Shown here in pieces: positions 41,232-50,043 of a stretch of DNA of 54,765 bases. Origin of the DNA: an uncultured Deferribacteraceae bacterium. GTDB taxonomy: Bacteria; Chrysiogenota; Deferribacteres; Deferribacterales; Mucispirillaceae. How positions within the stretch are numbered: position 1 is the first letter of the stretch; each line of letters starts with the position of its first letter. The stretch spans positions 1-54,765 of the forward strand of contig CAMQYS010000010.1 of the NCBI GenBank assembly GCA_947039395.1, given 5' to 3'. Both the position numbers and the translations under genes were made by a program. A model generated the notes under the pieces. The model saw only the letters and a program-made list of their open reading frames with translations. It ran no database searches and was not told the DNA's origin.

Positions 41232-43811
41232 TTAGTTATTCCTTACATAGAGCGGTAGATAATCATCTATGTTTATATCTCTGTCTAATAAATAATGCCT
41301 ATACCAGTCGATATTATATTTCTCTATATAGTTTTTAATTGCTTTCACTTCAGGTTGACTACTAACTGCAACAAATGCTAATGCGACTTTACCAAGAGAT
41401 AACTCAAACAATCTTGCTCCCTCATTTGTATAGTGGTAGTAATGCTTTTTTGGTTGTGCTTTTGAAATTATTCTTATTTGTTGTTCATTTAAGCCGAACT
41501 TTTCATAAATTTTTGAAAATTCACTTTTTAAAGCAGAAGCGTTAGGTAAGAATATTTTAGATGATGTTGATATAATTAATTCTGTTAATAAATTTTCCGC
41601 ACTTGCCATATCATTTATATTTTGTGTAGCAAGGATAACACTACAGTTACGTTTTCTAAAAATCTTTAACCACTCAATTATTTGTTTTGTGAATACTGGG
41701 TTTTTAAAAGCAACCCATGCTTCATCCACTGCGATAAATGCAGGCTGTCCTTCTAGCATTAAATCAATTCTTCTAAAAAGGTAATCAAATATTAATAGCT
41801 TGATTTTATCATCTAAGTTAAGTAGTTTCTCTATTTCAAATGTACAAAATGTTGATAGCTTTAAATTATCTTGAATAGCAGATATATATCCACCATATGC
41901 ACCATTAACATCATAAAGAGATAACACTTCTTGCAAGTTGATATTGTTGTAATGTAGCTGAGATATAAAATCAGTTATTGAATGTTTATAATGTGGATAT
42001 TGGATTTTTTGCTCATAAAGAGACTTGATTGCATCTGATATCGACGAAGTTATAGCATAATTTACTGTAATACCATTTAATGATAGTAGTCGCTCAATAA
42101 AACCTACTAACCATTGTCGATCATCCATCGTATCAATATAGTTAAATGGTGCAAAATTTAAGCCACTATTTGTATCAGAGCCTAATTCAAAATGAGCACC
42201 ATTCACTGCTTTTGTTAATGCAAACATCGACATACCTTTATCAAATACAAATATACTTGCATTATCGTATCTAAATGCTTGTGCAACAATCATTGCCAAT
42301 AATGTTGATTTTCCTGCACCAGTTGGCCCTACAATTAAAGTATGCCCAACATCGTCAACGTGTAAGTTTAGATGATAAGGCGTATTACCCGTTGTAATAC
42401 ACTCTATTAATGCAGGGGCATCTTTAGGATATTTATCACATGGAGCATTCTCTTTTCCTGTATAAACTGTATATTTTGGTATTAGATCTCCTAGATTCAA
42501 AGATGATAGAAAAAACCTTCTAACATTTTCAATATTATGTCCAGGTAATGTTCCAAGATATGCTTCAAAACAGTTTATAGTTTCAATTCTTGCATTAAAT
42601 CCAAGTGATGATATTATTTTTTTTAATTCTAAACTATTCTCATCTAGTTTAGATCTGTCGCTATCCATTAATACGATATTTGCTGTATAATATCCGAAAC
42701 TTGCACTATCAGATTTTTGTAGTGTAATTCCTTCAATTGCATCATTAGTCATTTCAACGGCGTCAAAATTAGTATTAGAATCACTTTGTGGCTGACTTAA
42801 AGCAACCGACATTAAACCTCTTTGTTTTTGTTGCCATTTCTTCTGTATTTTCTCTAACTGTTTCTCTGCATTATATTTATCAATGCAAATAAATCTTGTT
42901 GAGAAACGTGAAATTATCGGTAAGTCTGATAGTTTACTTAAAATAGTTGGGTAGCTTTCAGCAGGAAAACCATCAATTGCTATGCATGAAATAAATTTAT
43001 CGCCGATTTTTGGTGTTATACCAGTCATTAAATCTTCGCCACCGATCAATAAATCTATCGCAATTGGAAACTTAGGTAAAGCGATAGGTTGTGATTTACC
43101 AGTAATACAATAATGTAGAAATTCAAGTTGAGTATCAAACTTATGAGTAGTACCATCTTCAAAAACATACTCGTTAGATCCCAACCGTTCAATTGTAAAA
43201 ATAATAGATAAAATTGATAAGAAATTTTCAATTTTTTGCTTAAATGTATTTAAATTCTTTTGATATATTGATTGTTTAGCTAAATTATTATCATCATACA
43301 TCATATTAATTAACTTAGTTTCTGCTTGTAGTGGGGGAGTGTATGTTAATGTGATCATATTCGTTGCCTTGAACATGACTCCTCTACTTTCAAATAGCCG
43401 CCGCCGCTCTTCATCTATCGCAAATGATATATCATGAGGAAAAAATGAACTATAACGATCTGGATATACTAAAGTTTCTGAACGTATTGAATCAAAATTT
43501 ATGCTCCACCCAGTACCTAACTCTGAAATAGCTTTACTAACTCTAGTGGTGGCAAGGATAAGTTCATCCTCACTTAATAAAGATAAATCTTCCCCCTTAT
43601 ATGTGAATATGCTTAGTAGAGATCCATTCTTAAGTAGTATAATACTATCTTCAATTATTGAAGCATATTGTAGTAAGTCTGATACACCTTCATTAATTCG
43701 CTTACTAAATTTTGCTTTAAAAAAGTTGTTAATATCCAATAGTCTAACAAACAATACAATTGTTATAATAAACCAAAGTATCGCTGTTGCGAAGATAACC
43801 GTATAAAACAT
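41232..43811 (-). CDS. trbE: TrbE/VirB4-like ATPase
   Basis: An 859-residue ATPase, the largest T4SS component. The N-terminal membrane segment (about 1-22) is a TrbE feature. The CagE/VirB4 domain follows (about 180-400), then Walker A GPTGAGKS at 495-502, and Walker B in PAFIAVDEAWVAFKNP. The ILATQN motif and the C-terminal SSQPEVKAI are typical. It powers pilus building and substrate transfer. All motifs are intact, so the machine may be functional. Confidence 0.95.
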   Translation of the reverse strand: MFYTVIFATAILWFIITIVLFVRLLDINNFFKAKFSKRINEGVSDLLQYASIIEDSIILLKNGSLLSIFTYKGEDLSLLSEDELILATTRVSKAISELGTGWSINFDSIRSETLVYPDRYSSFFPHDISFAIDEERRRLFESRGVMFKATNMITLTYTPPLQAETKLINMMYDDNNLAKQSIYQKNLNTFKQKIENFLSILSIIFTIERLGSNEYVFEDGTTHKFDTQLEFLHYCITGKSQPIALPKFPIAIDLLIGGEDLMTGITPKIGDKFISCIAIDGFPAESYPTILSKLSDLPIISRFSTRFICIDKYNAEKQLEKIQKKWQQKQRGLMSVALSQPQSDSNTNFDAVEMTNDAIEGITLQKSDSASFGYYTANIVLMDSDRSKLDENSLELKKIISSLGFNARIETINCFEAYLGTLPGHNIENVRRFFLSSLNLGDLIPKYTVYTGKENAPCDKYPKDAPALIECITTGNTPYHLNLHVDDVGHTLIVGPTGAGKSTLLAMIVAQAFRYDNASIFVFDKGMSMFALTKAVNGAHFELGSDTNSGLNFAPFNYIDTMDDRQWLVGFIERLLSLNGITVNYAITSSISDAIKSLYEQKIQYPHYKHSITDFISQLHYNNINLQEVLSLYDVNGAYGGYISAIQDNLKLSTFCTFEIEKLLNLDDKIKLLIFDYLFRRIDLMLEGQPAFIAVDEAWVAFKNPVFTKQIIEWLKIFRKRNCSVILATQNINDMASAENLLTELIISTSSKIFLPNASALKSEFSKIYEKFGLNEQQIRIISKAQPKKHYYHYTNEGARLFELSLGKVALAFVAVSSQPEVKAIKNYIEKYNIDWYRHYLLDRDINIDDYLPLYVRNN

Positions 43812-43821
43812 ATTTTACCCT

Positions 43822-44109
43822 TTATTTATATATGCGTTGCGATTTACAAAAAAACGTAGATTTAGCTAGGTAAGAGATATTGTATTTAACATGTCTTACA
43901 TATACGTGACGCATCAAAGGATCTGATTTCGCCATCAATCTAAAAAAATGCACTATTACAATCCAAATCAAAGTTGATGTAGCAACAATTATTAGTGAGA
44001 ACGAATAAACTGCTACAATGACACATGTAAAAGCTGTTATTAAAGTAAGCTCTCTGTCAGCACCCATAAAAAGTACTGGTCTCCAACCAAATTTAAATAT
44101 TTTATTCAT
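43822..44109 (-). CDS. trbD: TrbD/VirB3-like membrane protein
   Basis: A 95-residue protein with RPVLFMGADRELTLITAF at the start, the VirB3/TrbD hallmark, and two membrane segments (about 25-60), followed by a basic tail. It couples the VirB4-type ATPase to the channel. It overlaps the trbC end by eight bases and precedes trbE by ten bases. Confidence 0.9.
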   Translation of the reverse strand: MNKIFKFGWRPVLFMGADRELTLITAFTCVIVAVYSFSLIIVATSTLIWIVIVHFFRLMAKSDPLMRHVYVRHVKYNISYLAKSTFFCKSQRIYK

Positions 44110-44476
44110 TTTTAAAATCTTTCAAAATTTTATCGGATAAAATTTTTTCACTTAACACTATTTCACTTCCTGATGAAGCTCCAAACCATTTATCCATAAT
44201 CGTATTACCACCTAACATTACTCCTATTGAAAAACATACCCCAACTAATGCTTTCGCCATACCAGATAAGTCGCTGCCGAATACGAACATAGCCGCTGTT
44301 ATAAACAACGCTATTACTCCAACAGAAGTTCCAACAGGACCAGCTAATGATGTTTTTAGCTTTAATAATGCTGATTCATAAGGCATATCAGATGAGGCAG
44401 CAAACGATAGATCATTAAATATTGTTACTCCAAAGAAAATAAGGAGAGTTACTGTTACTAATTGTTTTTTATGCAT
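44102..44476 (-). CDS. trbC: TrbC/VirB2-like conjugative pilin
   Basis: A 124-residue prepilin with a signal peptide (1-26, ending SFAAS). The two hydrophobic helices around VGVIALFITAAMFVFG and GMAKALVGVCFSIGVMLGG are characteristic of VirB2/TrbC. In IncP, TrbC is trimmed and made circular by TraF, and a traF-like gene is present at 28255. The C-terminal part has the duplicated KIL segments of KILSDKIL, which are encoded by a 23-bp palindrome that probably serves as a KorB-type operator (see separate entry). Thus coding and regulatory constraints overlap here. Confidence 0.88.
   Translation of the reverse strand: MHKKQLVTVTLLIFFGVTIFNDLSFAASSDMPYESALLKLKTSLAGPVGTSVGVIALFITAAMFVFGSDLSGMAKALVGVCFSIGVMLGGNTIMDKWFGASSGSEIVLSEKILSDKILKDFKNE
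44124..44146. promoter_or_regulatory. KorB-type operator candidate inside trbC
   Basis: A perfect 23-bp palindrome: 11-base arms (AAAATTTTATC and its complement) around a central G. The core TTTATC-G-GATAAA differs from the IncP KorB operator TTTAGC-S-GCTAAA by one symmetrical base pair per arm, with the same 6-1-6 layout. A 21-bp version with the same core lies at 46192-46212. A KorB-like protein is encoded at 46737. Confidence 0.6.
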
Positions 44477-44490
44477 TTTATTTATCCTTT

Positions 44491-45462
44491 TTAAATATAT
44501 TTAAAAATATAACTATTTTTATTTTTATCAAAACCCTCTATCTCTATAATTTCTTCTACCTTTCTCTCTGAACCAGTTTTACGAATATTTACAATTAAAT
44601 TTATCGCGTTGCATATAACAGATTTTATATCCTTAGGTGCGTATTCATGACGTGTTACCAACCCCTCAATTCTTTCAAGTGCTTGAGATGAATTGTTTGC
44701 ATGCACTGTTGAAATTCCACCAGCATGCCCTGTTGACCAAGCATCTAGTAAGTCAAGAGCTGTCTTATCTCTTACTTCTCCGATGATTATTCTATCTGGT
44801 CTCATTCTTAATGTTGCTTTTAATAAATCGCTCATAGATACTTCTTTTGATGTATGATATAGAATGGAATTTTCAGCATTACACTGAATTTCTCCAGTAT
44901 CTTCAATAATCACAATTCTTTCATTTTCTGCGATTTTACTCATATAATCTATACAGGCGTTTACCAATGTAGTCTTACCAGAAGATGTGCCACCAACGAT
45001 AACGATATTTTTATGATCCGCTATAGCTTTTTTAATTAAATCAACCTGCTTAGAAGTGATTACACCTTTTTCTAAATAGTCCTCTAATGTGAAAACTAAT
45101 GAGGCCTTTTTCCTTAATGCAAAAGTTGGAGCAGAAACTATAGGAGCTATTTGCCCTGCAAATCGAGAGTGATCTAGTGGGAACTCTCCCTCTATTATTG
45201 GATTTTCTTTAGATAGAGTTTGTCCTAGCATTGTAGCTATTGTATTAAGCGCAATTCTACTGTTGTATGTAGATATTGAACCGATTTTTGACATTCCAAC
45301 ACTAAGCTCATCAACCCATAGATCTCCATTTCCATTGAGCATTATTTCTATTATTTTAGGGTTTCTTAATGCTGTTAAAAAATCTTTACCTAGTGACCTT
45401 TCTAAGCTTTCAATCTGCCTGATTGTTTCTTCCCTAATTTTTTCAATATTAACGTTTTGCAT
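44491..45462 (-). CDS. trbB: TrbB/VirB11-like ATPase
   Basis: A 323-residue hexameric traffic ATPase. Residues 35-55 contain EIMLNGNGDLWVDE, the conserved start of the family. Walker A is GGTSSGKT at 157-164. The Asp box IVIIEDTGEIQC, Walker B segment LKATLRMRPDRIIIGEVRD and His box STGHAGGISTVHANN are all present. Length is near RP4 TrbB (319). It is the first gene of the leftward trb operon and is divergent from the KorA-like regulator. Confidence 0.95.
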   Translation of the reverse strand: MQNVNIEKIREETIRQIESLERSLGKDFLTALRNPKIIEIMLNGNGDLWVDELSVGMSKIGSISTYNSRIALNTIATMLGQTLSKENPIIEGEFPLDHSRFAGQIAPIVSAPTFALRKKASLVFTLEDYLEKGVITSKQVDLIKKAIADHKNIVIVGGTSSGKTTLVNACIDYMSKIAENERIVIIEDTGEIQCNAENSILYHTSKEVSMSDLLKATLRMRPDRIIIGEVRDKTALDLLDAWSTGHAGGISTVHANNSSQALERIEGLVTRHEYAPKDIKSVICNAINLIVNIRKTGSERKVEEIIEIEGFDKNKNSYIFKYI

Positions 45463-45582
45463 TTTTACACCTTATGAAAATATTCGTCTATATATTGTGT
45501 ATTATCAAACTGTGTATAACTATTGATTTATGTATAGGGGTTTTTTCTTGTGTTGTCAATTAAAAATTGATATAATCTGATT
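45463..45582. promoter_or_regulatory. Divergent trbB / korA-like promoter region
   Basis: About 120 bases between the two genes. For the rightward gene there is a perfect TATAAT at 45571-45576, only seven bases before the ATG, so its mRNA may be nearly leaderless, and the -35 is weak. The inverted repeat TCAATT-AAA-AATTGA (45556-45570) lies just before the TATAAT and is a candidate operator for the KorA-like protein. AAGGTG is the ribosome site of trbB. Confidence 0.45.
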
Positions 45583-45939
45583 ATGAAAAATATCAGTGTT
45601 GTAAATATTACTATGCCAGAACTCAATGATTTTTTTTCTATAAAAAGGTACTCCACTCAAACTGAAAATGCTATCAAAGCTTTATTTATTGATGGTGTAA
45701 AGCAAGTTAAACTTGCTGCTCTTTTGGATATTTCTCCACAACGAGTTAATAATATTAAGAATCAGTTTTTAGATGATTTTTTTGACAATTATGAGTATGT
45801 GCGATTTGAAGCGGTAATACCGATCAGTCAAATAAAAGAACTGAAAGAGTTTCAGGGAAAGTGTAAATATTTTCAGATTAAAGTAAAACTTCCTGCTCCT
45901 TCTTGCAGAAGTTTTAAGGATATTGATAAATCATTATGA
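45583..45939 (+). CDS. KorA/TrfB-like transcriptional repressor
   Basis: A 118-residue protein with the TrfB/KorA helix-turn-helix: TENAIKALFIDGVKQVKLAALLDISPQRVNNIKNQFLDDF (about 27-65). KorA of IncP plasmids shares this fold and represses promoters of replication, control and transfer genes jointly with KorB. Here the gene is divergent from trbB, the same place as the trbA/korA-type control of trb in IncP plasmids. The C-terminal part is acidic and could form the dimer interface. The name is given as type only because no IncP replication gene is visible. Confidence 0.75.
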   Translation: MKNISVVNITMPELNDFFSIKRYSTQTENAIKALFIDGVKQVKLAALLDISPQRVNNIKNQFLDDFFDNYEYVRFEAVIPISQIKELKEFQGKCKYFQIKVKLPAPSCRSFKDIDKSL

Positions 45940-46736
45940 GTGGTTTGAAATGCCCTATAATTTTAAGAAAAGAAATTTACTTTAATTCTTAAAAGTGATA
46001 GTGGAAAGTTGTAGAGTACCAGTTCTTATAGATTAGAAAGAAGCAACTAACAAGGCTATGTTTTAATTAACTTTTCTTGCTAGTTTATTAAAGTCAAATC
46101 TAAAAAAGCTATATTCTATATATATAAATTGACTATTTTTTAATTTTAGAGAAAGATTTTATTATATTTATAGTAGGTATAAATTATAAAGAAATTTTAT
46201 CGGATAAAATTTTTAAAATTTTAATATTGAGGTATTATTTTATTTAAATATTTTAAATTTTAGGAAAATATTTCGATAATTATATCTATCATATATACAT
46301 AAATATTTTAAAGAAAAGATAGGGATAGTTTTTTAAGTTTATATAATTCAAGTTATATTGGATTACTATTTTACTTTATAAAAAAAATAATTTTAAAATA
46401 TTTTGAATTAAAATATTTTAGTTTATAATGCTTATAGTTAATTTTGATTATTGATATATTTTAGAAAAAAAGTATAGCAAGAGTATGGCTTTTAGGTGTA
46501 ATATTATTATAAAAATTTACTACATATATCAAGAGTGCTAAGTGCTTTTTAATGAGTAAAAAATAATATAAAATCAGTCACTTTTTGAGATGTTTTTTAT
46601 ATAGAAATATTATTATAAATATACTTCTAAATATGATTTTATTTGTAAAATTATTAGTATATATAATGATATAATTTTAAAATTATTTAATAAAATATTG
46701 ATGAAATAAGTTGGAACTATATGAATGGGAGAGAGT
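45940..46736. other. Extremely AT-rich intergenic region with palindrome
   Basis: About 800 non-coding bases, among the most AT-rich in the window. AAATATTTT occurs at least four times (near 46245, 46303, 46396 and 46413). The KorB-type palindrome lies at 46192-46212. Such a region between two plasmid control genes could be an origin, a partition site or a long leader. No iterons or replication gene are visible to decide. Confidence 0.5.
46192..46212. promoter_or_regulatory. KorB-type operator candidate upstream of korB-like gene
   Basis: A perfect 21-bp palindrome with arms AAATTTTATC and GATAAAATTT around a central G. The identical stretch, 23 bases including one flanking base on each side, occurs inside trbC. 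It could be a centromere-like (parS) or repressor site for the adjacent ParB/KorB-like protein. Confidence 0.6.
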
Positions 46737-47663
46737 ATGAAAAAGAAATCTAACTTACATTTTGATACATCAAAACCAGTTATGAGTGAAAAATTTAAGA
46801 TTATTAATCTCAATAAAATTCAAGTAGACCCTAATCAGCCAAGAAAAGAGTTTGATAGTAATTCTCTAAAAGAGCTTGCAGATTCGATATCATTATATGG
46901 GGTGATGGCTCCTATTATGGTATCAGAAACAGATGGGGAACAATATATTGTAAGACAGGGAGAGAGAAGATATCAAGCTAGTCTTCTTGCAGGTATGAAA
47001 GATATTCCAGCTATAATTGATAATGATAAAAACAATATTTTGGAAAAACAGCTAGTTGAAAATATTGTGAGAGAGAATCTTTCTATGGTTGAGATAGCTA
47101 ACACAATAAAATATCTTGTAGATTGTAAAAAAGTAAAAAAGGGAGATATTGCAAAATCACTTACGAAAAGTAATGCTTTTGTTTCAAACTATTATGCGTT
47201 TGCTACGTTTGACCATCCATTAAAAGATAGTATATTAGAAAAGACTCAAGATTTAATTATCATTATAGAGTTAAAAAGATTGTTGAAAACCACAAATAAT
47301 ATCATTTTAAAAAGAGTAGAAGATTTTATTAATATGAGCAAAAATATTAGTCGTGATAGTTTGAATAATTTAAAAATTTCTCTTGATTACTATAGCGATA
47401 GTGAAAATAACAACATAACTGATTATAACAATAATGTTATATCTACAAAAAAAAGTTGTGATGATAGTTATAATAATATAGTACTAGTCAATGAAAGTAA
47501 GGCTATATCTGATAATGAAAAATATTCAGTCAAAGTTGATTTAACAAAAATATTAAGGTTTCTTAATAGGATATTACCAAATACAATTAAAGAAGATACG
47601 ATCAATAAAATTAAAAAAAATTTGGTGCTAAATAATAAGAAGTTGTTTATTTATTACTTATAA
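46737..47663 (+). CDS. ParB/KorB-like DNA-binding protein
   Basis: A 308-residue ParB family protein. The nuclease-like ParB domain (about 18-110) has LNKIQVDPNQPRKEF, LADSISLYGVMAPIMV and QGERRYQASLLAG, with the ENIVRENLS motif (about 101-109). A helix-turn-helix region follows (KGDIAKSLTKSNAFVSNYYAF, about 135-155). IncP KorB combines partition and transcriptional repression and binds TTTAGCSGCTAAA sites; similar palindromes are present here. I chose ATG 46737 (GGGAGAG ahead) over 46725. No ParA/IncC gene is adjacent. Confidence 0.8.
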   Translation: MKKKSNLHFDTSKPVMSEKFKIINLNKIQVDPNQPRKEFDSNSLKELADSISLYGVMAPIMVSETDGEQYIVRQGERRYQASLLAGMKDIPAIIDNDKNNILEKQLVENIVRENLSMVEIANTIKYLVDCKKVKKGDIAKSLTKSNAFVSNYYAFATFDHPLKDSILEKTQDLIIIIELKRLLKTTNNIILKRVEDFINMSKNISRDSLNNLKISLDYYSDSENNNITDYNNNVISTKKSCDDSYNNIVLVNESKAISDNEKYSVKVDLTKILRFLNRILPNTIKEDTINKIKKNLVLNNKKLFIYYL

Positions 47664-47915
47664 TCATTAATACGTTTAAAGTGTGGCACAGGCAATTGAT
47701 ATATAGTTTTATATCTGATTTAAAAATAGATTACTGTAGCATGGGTTAATATTATTGCAAGTTAGTGTTATTGAGATAAATTTTCTTAGATAAAAAAACT
47801 TACAGTAGATATAATATTATTATATCATATAGCCGTAGTGAAGATGGTTGTTTTTGGATAAAATATATGTACAGTTAGATATCGGGTATTGCTACAATTT
47901 ATTAAGGAATGAAAT

Positions 47916-48272
47916 ATGAATTTTAAGAGTGATACATGTGTTGGTCGTAACAATAGATCATTAACATTATATTATACAAAGTCAGAGGCAGACGAGGGAG
48001 TAAGATATACAAAAGCAACTTATCGTAAAGAGATGGTTTCGTATAAATGTTCAAAGTGTGGTTACTATCATCTAGCACCAGCTAATAGAAATACTCCACT
48101 AGCCGAGAAACGATGTAACTGTTTTGATAGAAACGGATCGGGTAAAGATCTGTATAGCAGTAAGTCATCAGCAGAGAAGCGTGCAAAGATATTGCTCTTA
48201 GAAAACGGTGTAAAATTATCTGTATATAAATGTCTAGAAGAGAGAGGATATCATCTATCAAAGGTAAAGTAA
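47916..48272 (+). CDS. Zinc-ribbon-like protein with two tandem units
   Basis: A 118-residue basic protein consisting of two related units. Unit 1 (about 17-55) has LYYTKSEADE...YKCSKCGYYHLAP with a CxxC plus His, and unit 2 (about 78-117) has LYSSKSSAEK...YKCLEERGYHLSK where the second Cys is lost. C-N-C at 87-89 may supply further ligands. The YxCxxCGxxHL motif is common in small zinc-binding proteins of phages and plasmids. The role is unknown; DNA binding is possible. It lies alone between korB and the hydrolase gene. Confidence 0.65.
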   Translation: MNFKSDTCVGRNNRSLTLYYTKSEADEGVRYTKATYRKEMVSYKCSKCGYYHLAPANRNTPLAEKRCNCFDRNGSGKDLYSSKSSAEKRAKILLLENGVKLSVYKCLEERGYHLSKVK

Positions 48273-48896
48273 AATTTACTATCTCTGAGAATTTAAATAT
48301 ATTACATTCTCGTTAACAACGACCATCACTAATAGTAACTCATCATTTTTATAGCATACAATCAAATATTATCATTCAATTTTTTTGTGTTTGAAAATTA
48401 ATTATTATTACTCTCAATATACAAATGTATTTCATATGTAAAATCATAAAATAAACTTTCTTTTAAAATAATATTTTTACAATTACGTGTGGTATTTGTT
48501 CAGCGTAATAGCATGTATGTAGAGATGGTTTTTACCCTAATTGCAAATATAAATATGTCGATATTATTATAATGCTATACTCAACAGTAAATATATGTAA
48601 GGTTTTACACTTGACAATTAATTTTATAACCACTCTTTAGATTTTTTAAGTGTTGTTTTGATAGATGGTGGAAATTTTACAAACCATCTTGATTTATGTT
48701 AAAACACATAATAAATAAAAAGGTTCACAATGGGTAAAGAAATTTACATTGTCAAAAAAAATAACAATTACTAGGAAGTAAGGTGTGAGTATGCTAAACT
48801 TATAAATATCAATAATAAGAGCGTTTTATAATGATTAACGTTAATAGCAAGTTGAAGATATAGAAGAAGTAAATAAAACAAAATATGGAGAAAACT
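48273..48896. other. Non-coding stretch before the hydrolase gene
   Basis: About 620 bases with no credible gene, RNA or terminator. Base composition is like the other intergenic regions. Nothing further can be said. Confidence 0.55.
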
Positions 48897-49787
48897 ATGA
48901 TTCAAGTAAAGATTGGTGACATTCTTATTTTCGAGGCACACAATGATTATATATCAAAAGCGATTGCGTGGATTACAGAGTCAAAGTACAGTCATGCAGC
49001 TATGGTTTACGATACAAATTCAATTGTTGAAATGGGCTTATCTGGTATTGGAGTGTCTGAAATATATGAGGGGAGTGATAATAAAGCTCTTCTCTTACGT
49101 ATGGAATCAGTTAAAGATACTCAACCATTGCACGATATTGCAGAGAAGTATATAACTGCAAAAACTCGCTATGATTTCCCAGCTCTTGTCCTTCTAGGCT
49201 TAATGCTTATCTACAAACATATTCGCCCAACTAGTAGACTTGTTGTGATTACAGATATTATTTTACGAAAAGCTTGTACTATATTAGATAATATGCTTCA
49301 AAAAATTATAATACACAATCCTGATAAAGCAATGGTTTGTTCACAGCTTGTGTGTCAAGTATATTCAGAGTGTGGCAAAGACTATGAAATAAAATTTTCA
49401 GGAGCATCATTACAAAAATCAAATAAAGGTATAGCAACTAACAGTGACACAATTTGTCTTCTTGATTTGAGCGAAGATGCAGCAGACTTTAAAGGCGATT
49501 TAATGCTTGGAAATAATAGCTCAATAAATAATGATGATGAACAACTAGCAGAAGAATTATATAAATCTCTTATAGATCAAAATAAGAGTGAAGAAATATT
49601 ATTATCATCTAATGATCTCTCTCATGTCTCTTCTGTTGTTAAGAAATTTTTAGAATTAATAAATGATATTTTAGTAAAGGCTAAAATAGACATTCCGTTA
49701 GATGCACTGTTTATTAGTCCAGAGGATATTGCAAATAAAAGTACTAACTTGAAAAAAATAGGTGAATTAAGTATTAATAGAAAATAA
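48897..49787 (+). CDS. YiiX/NlpC-P60-like cysteine hydrolase
   Basis: A 296-residue protein of the permuted papain fold (YiiX/YebB-like). The N-terminal IGDILIFEAHND...WITESKYSHAAMVYD contains the catalytic His (about 33), and MVCSQLVCQVYSECG contains the catalytic Cys (about 148), the right order for the circularly permuted NlpC/P60 group. There is a hydrophobic insert (about 95-135) between them. The C-terminal 120 residues are acidic and helical and have no family match. The start at 48897 has GGAGA six bases ahead. It might act on peptides, lipids or cell-wall fragments; an effector moved by the T4SS is conceivable but unsupported. Confidence 0.7.
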   Translation: MIQVKIGDILIFEAHNDYISKAIAWITESKYSHAAMVYDTNSIVEMGLSGIGVSEIYEGSDNKALLLRMESVKDTQPLHDIAEKYITAKTRYDFPALVLLGLMLIYKHIRPTSRLVVITDIILRKACTILDNMLQKIIIHNPDKAMVCSQLVCQVYSECGKDYEIKFSGASLQKSNKGIATNSDTICLLDLSEDAADFKGDLMLGNNSSINNDDEQLAEELYKSLIDQNKSEEILLSSNDLSHVSSVVKKFLELINDILVKAKIDIPLDALFISPEDIANKSTNLKKIGELSINRK

Positions 49788-49889
49788 AGTTAAAGTTTGT
49801 ATTTGATATCCTATATAGGTAACAGATGATCTGTAAATAAGATAACTTCTTAATAAGTTCGTAAATATAGATCGTTTATAGTAAGAGTA

Positions 49890-49937
49890 TTTATCTAATA
49901 ATTAATTAATGTATATATTAATTGATTATTAGATAAA
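49890..49937. terminator. Long AT-only inverted repeat between convergent genes
   Basis: A 21-base arm (49890-49910) pairs with 49917-49937 with one mismatch around a six-base loop GTATAT. It lies about 100 bases past the hydrolase gene and about 100 bases past the end of the ankyrin gene on the other strand. Probably a bidirectional terminator. Confidence 0.65.
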
Positions 49938-50043
49938 TCTTTCAGTAAGCTTATCTACTTTTCAAGAGAATTTATACATTATTAATCTTATTTTGCGAAC
50001 TAGCTACTTTATAAAAAACTGTATTATTATATTCTTGTTGATA

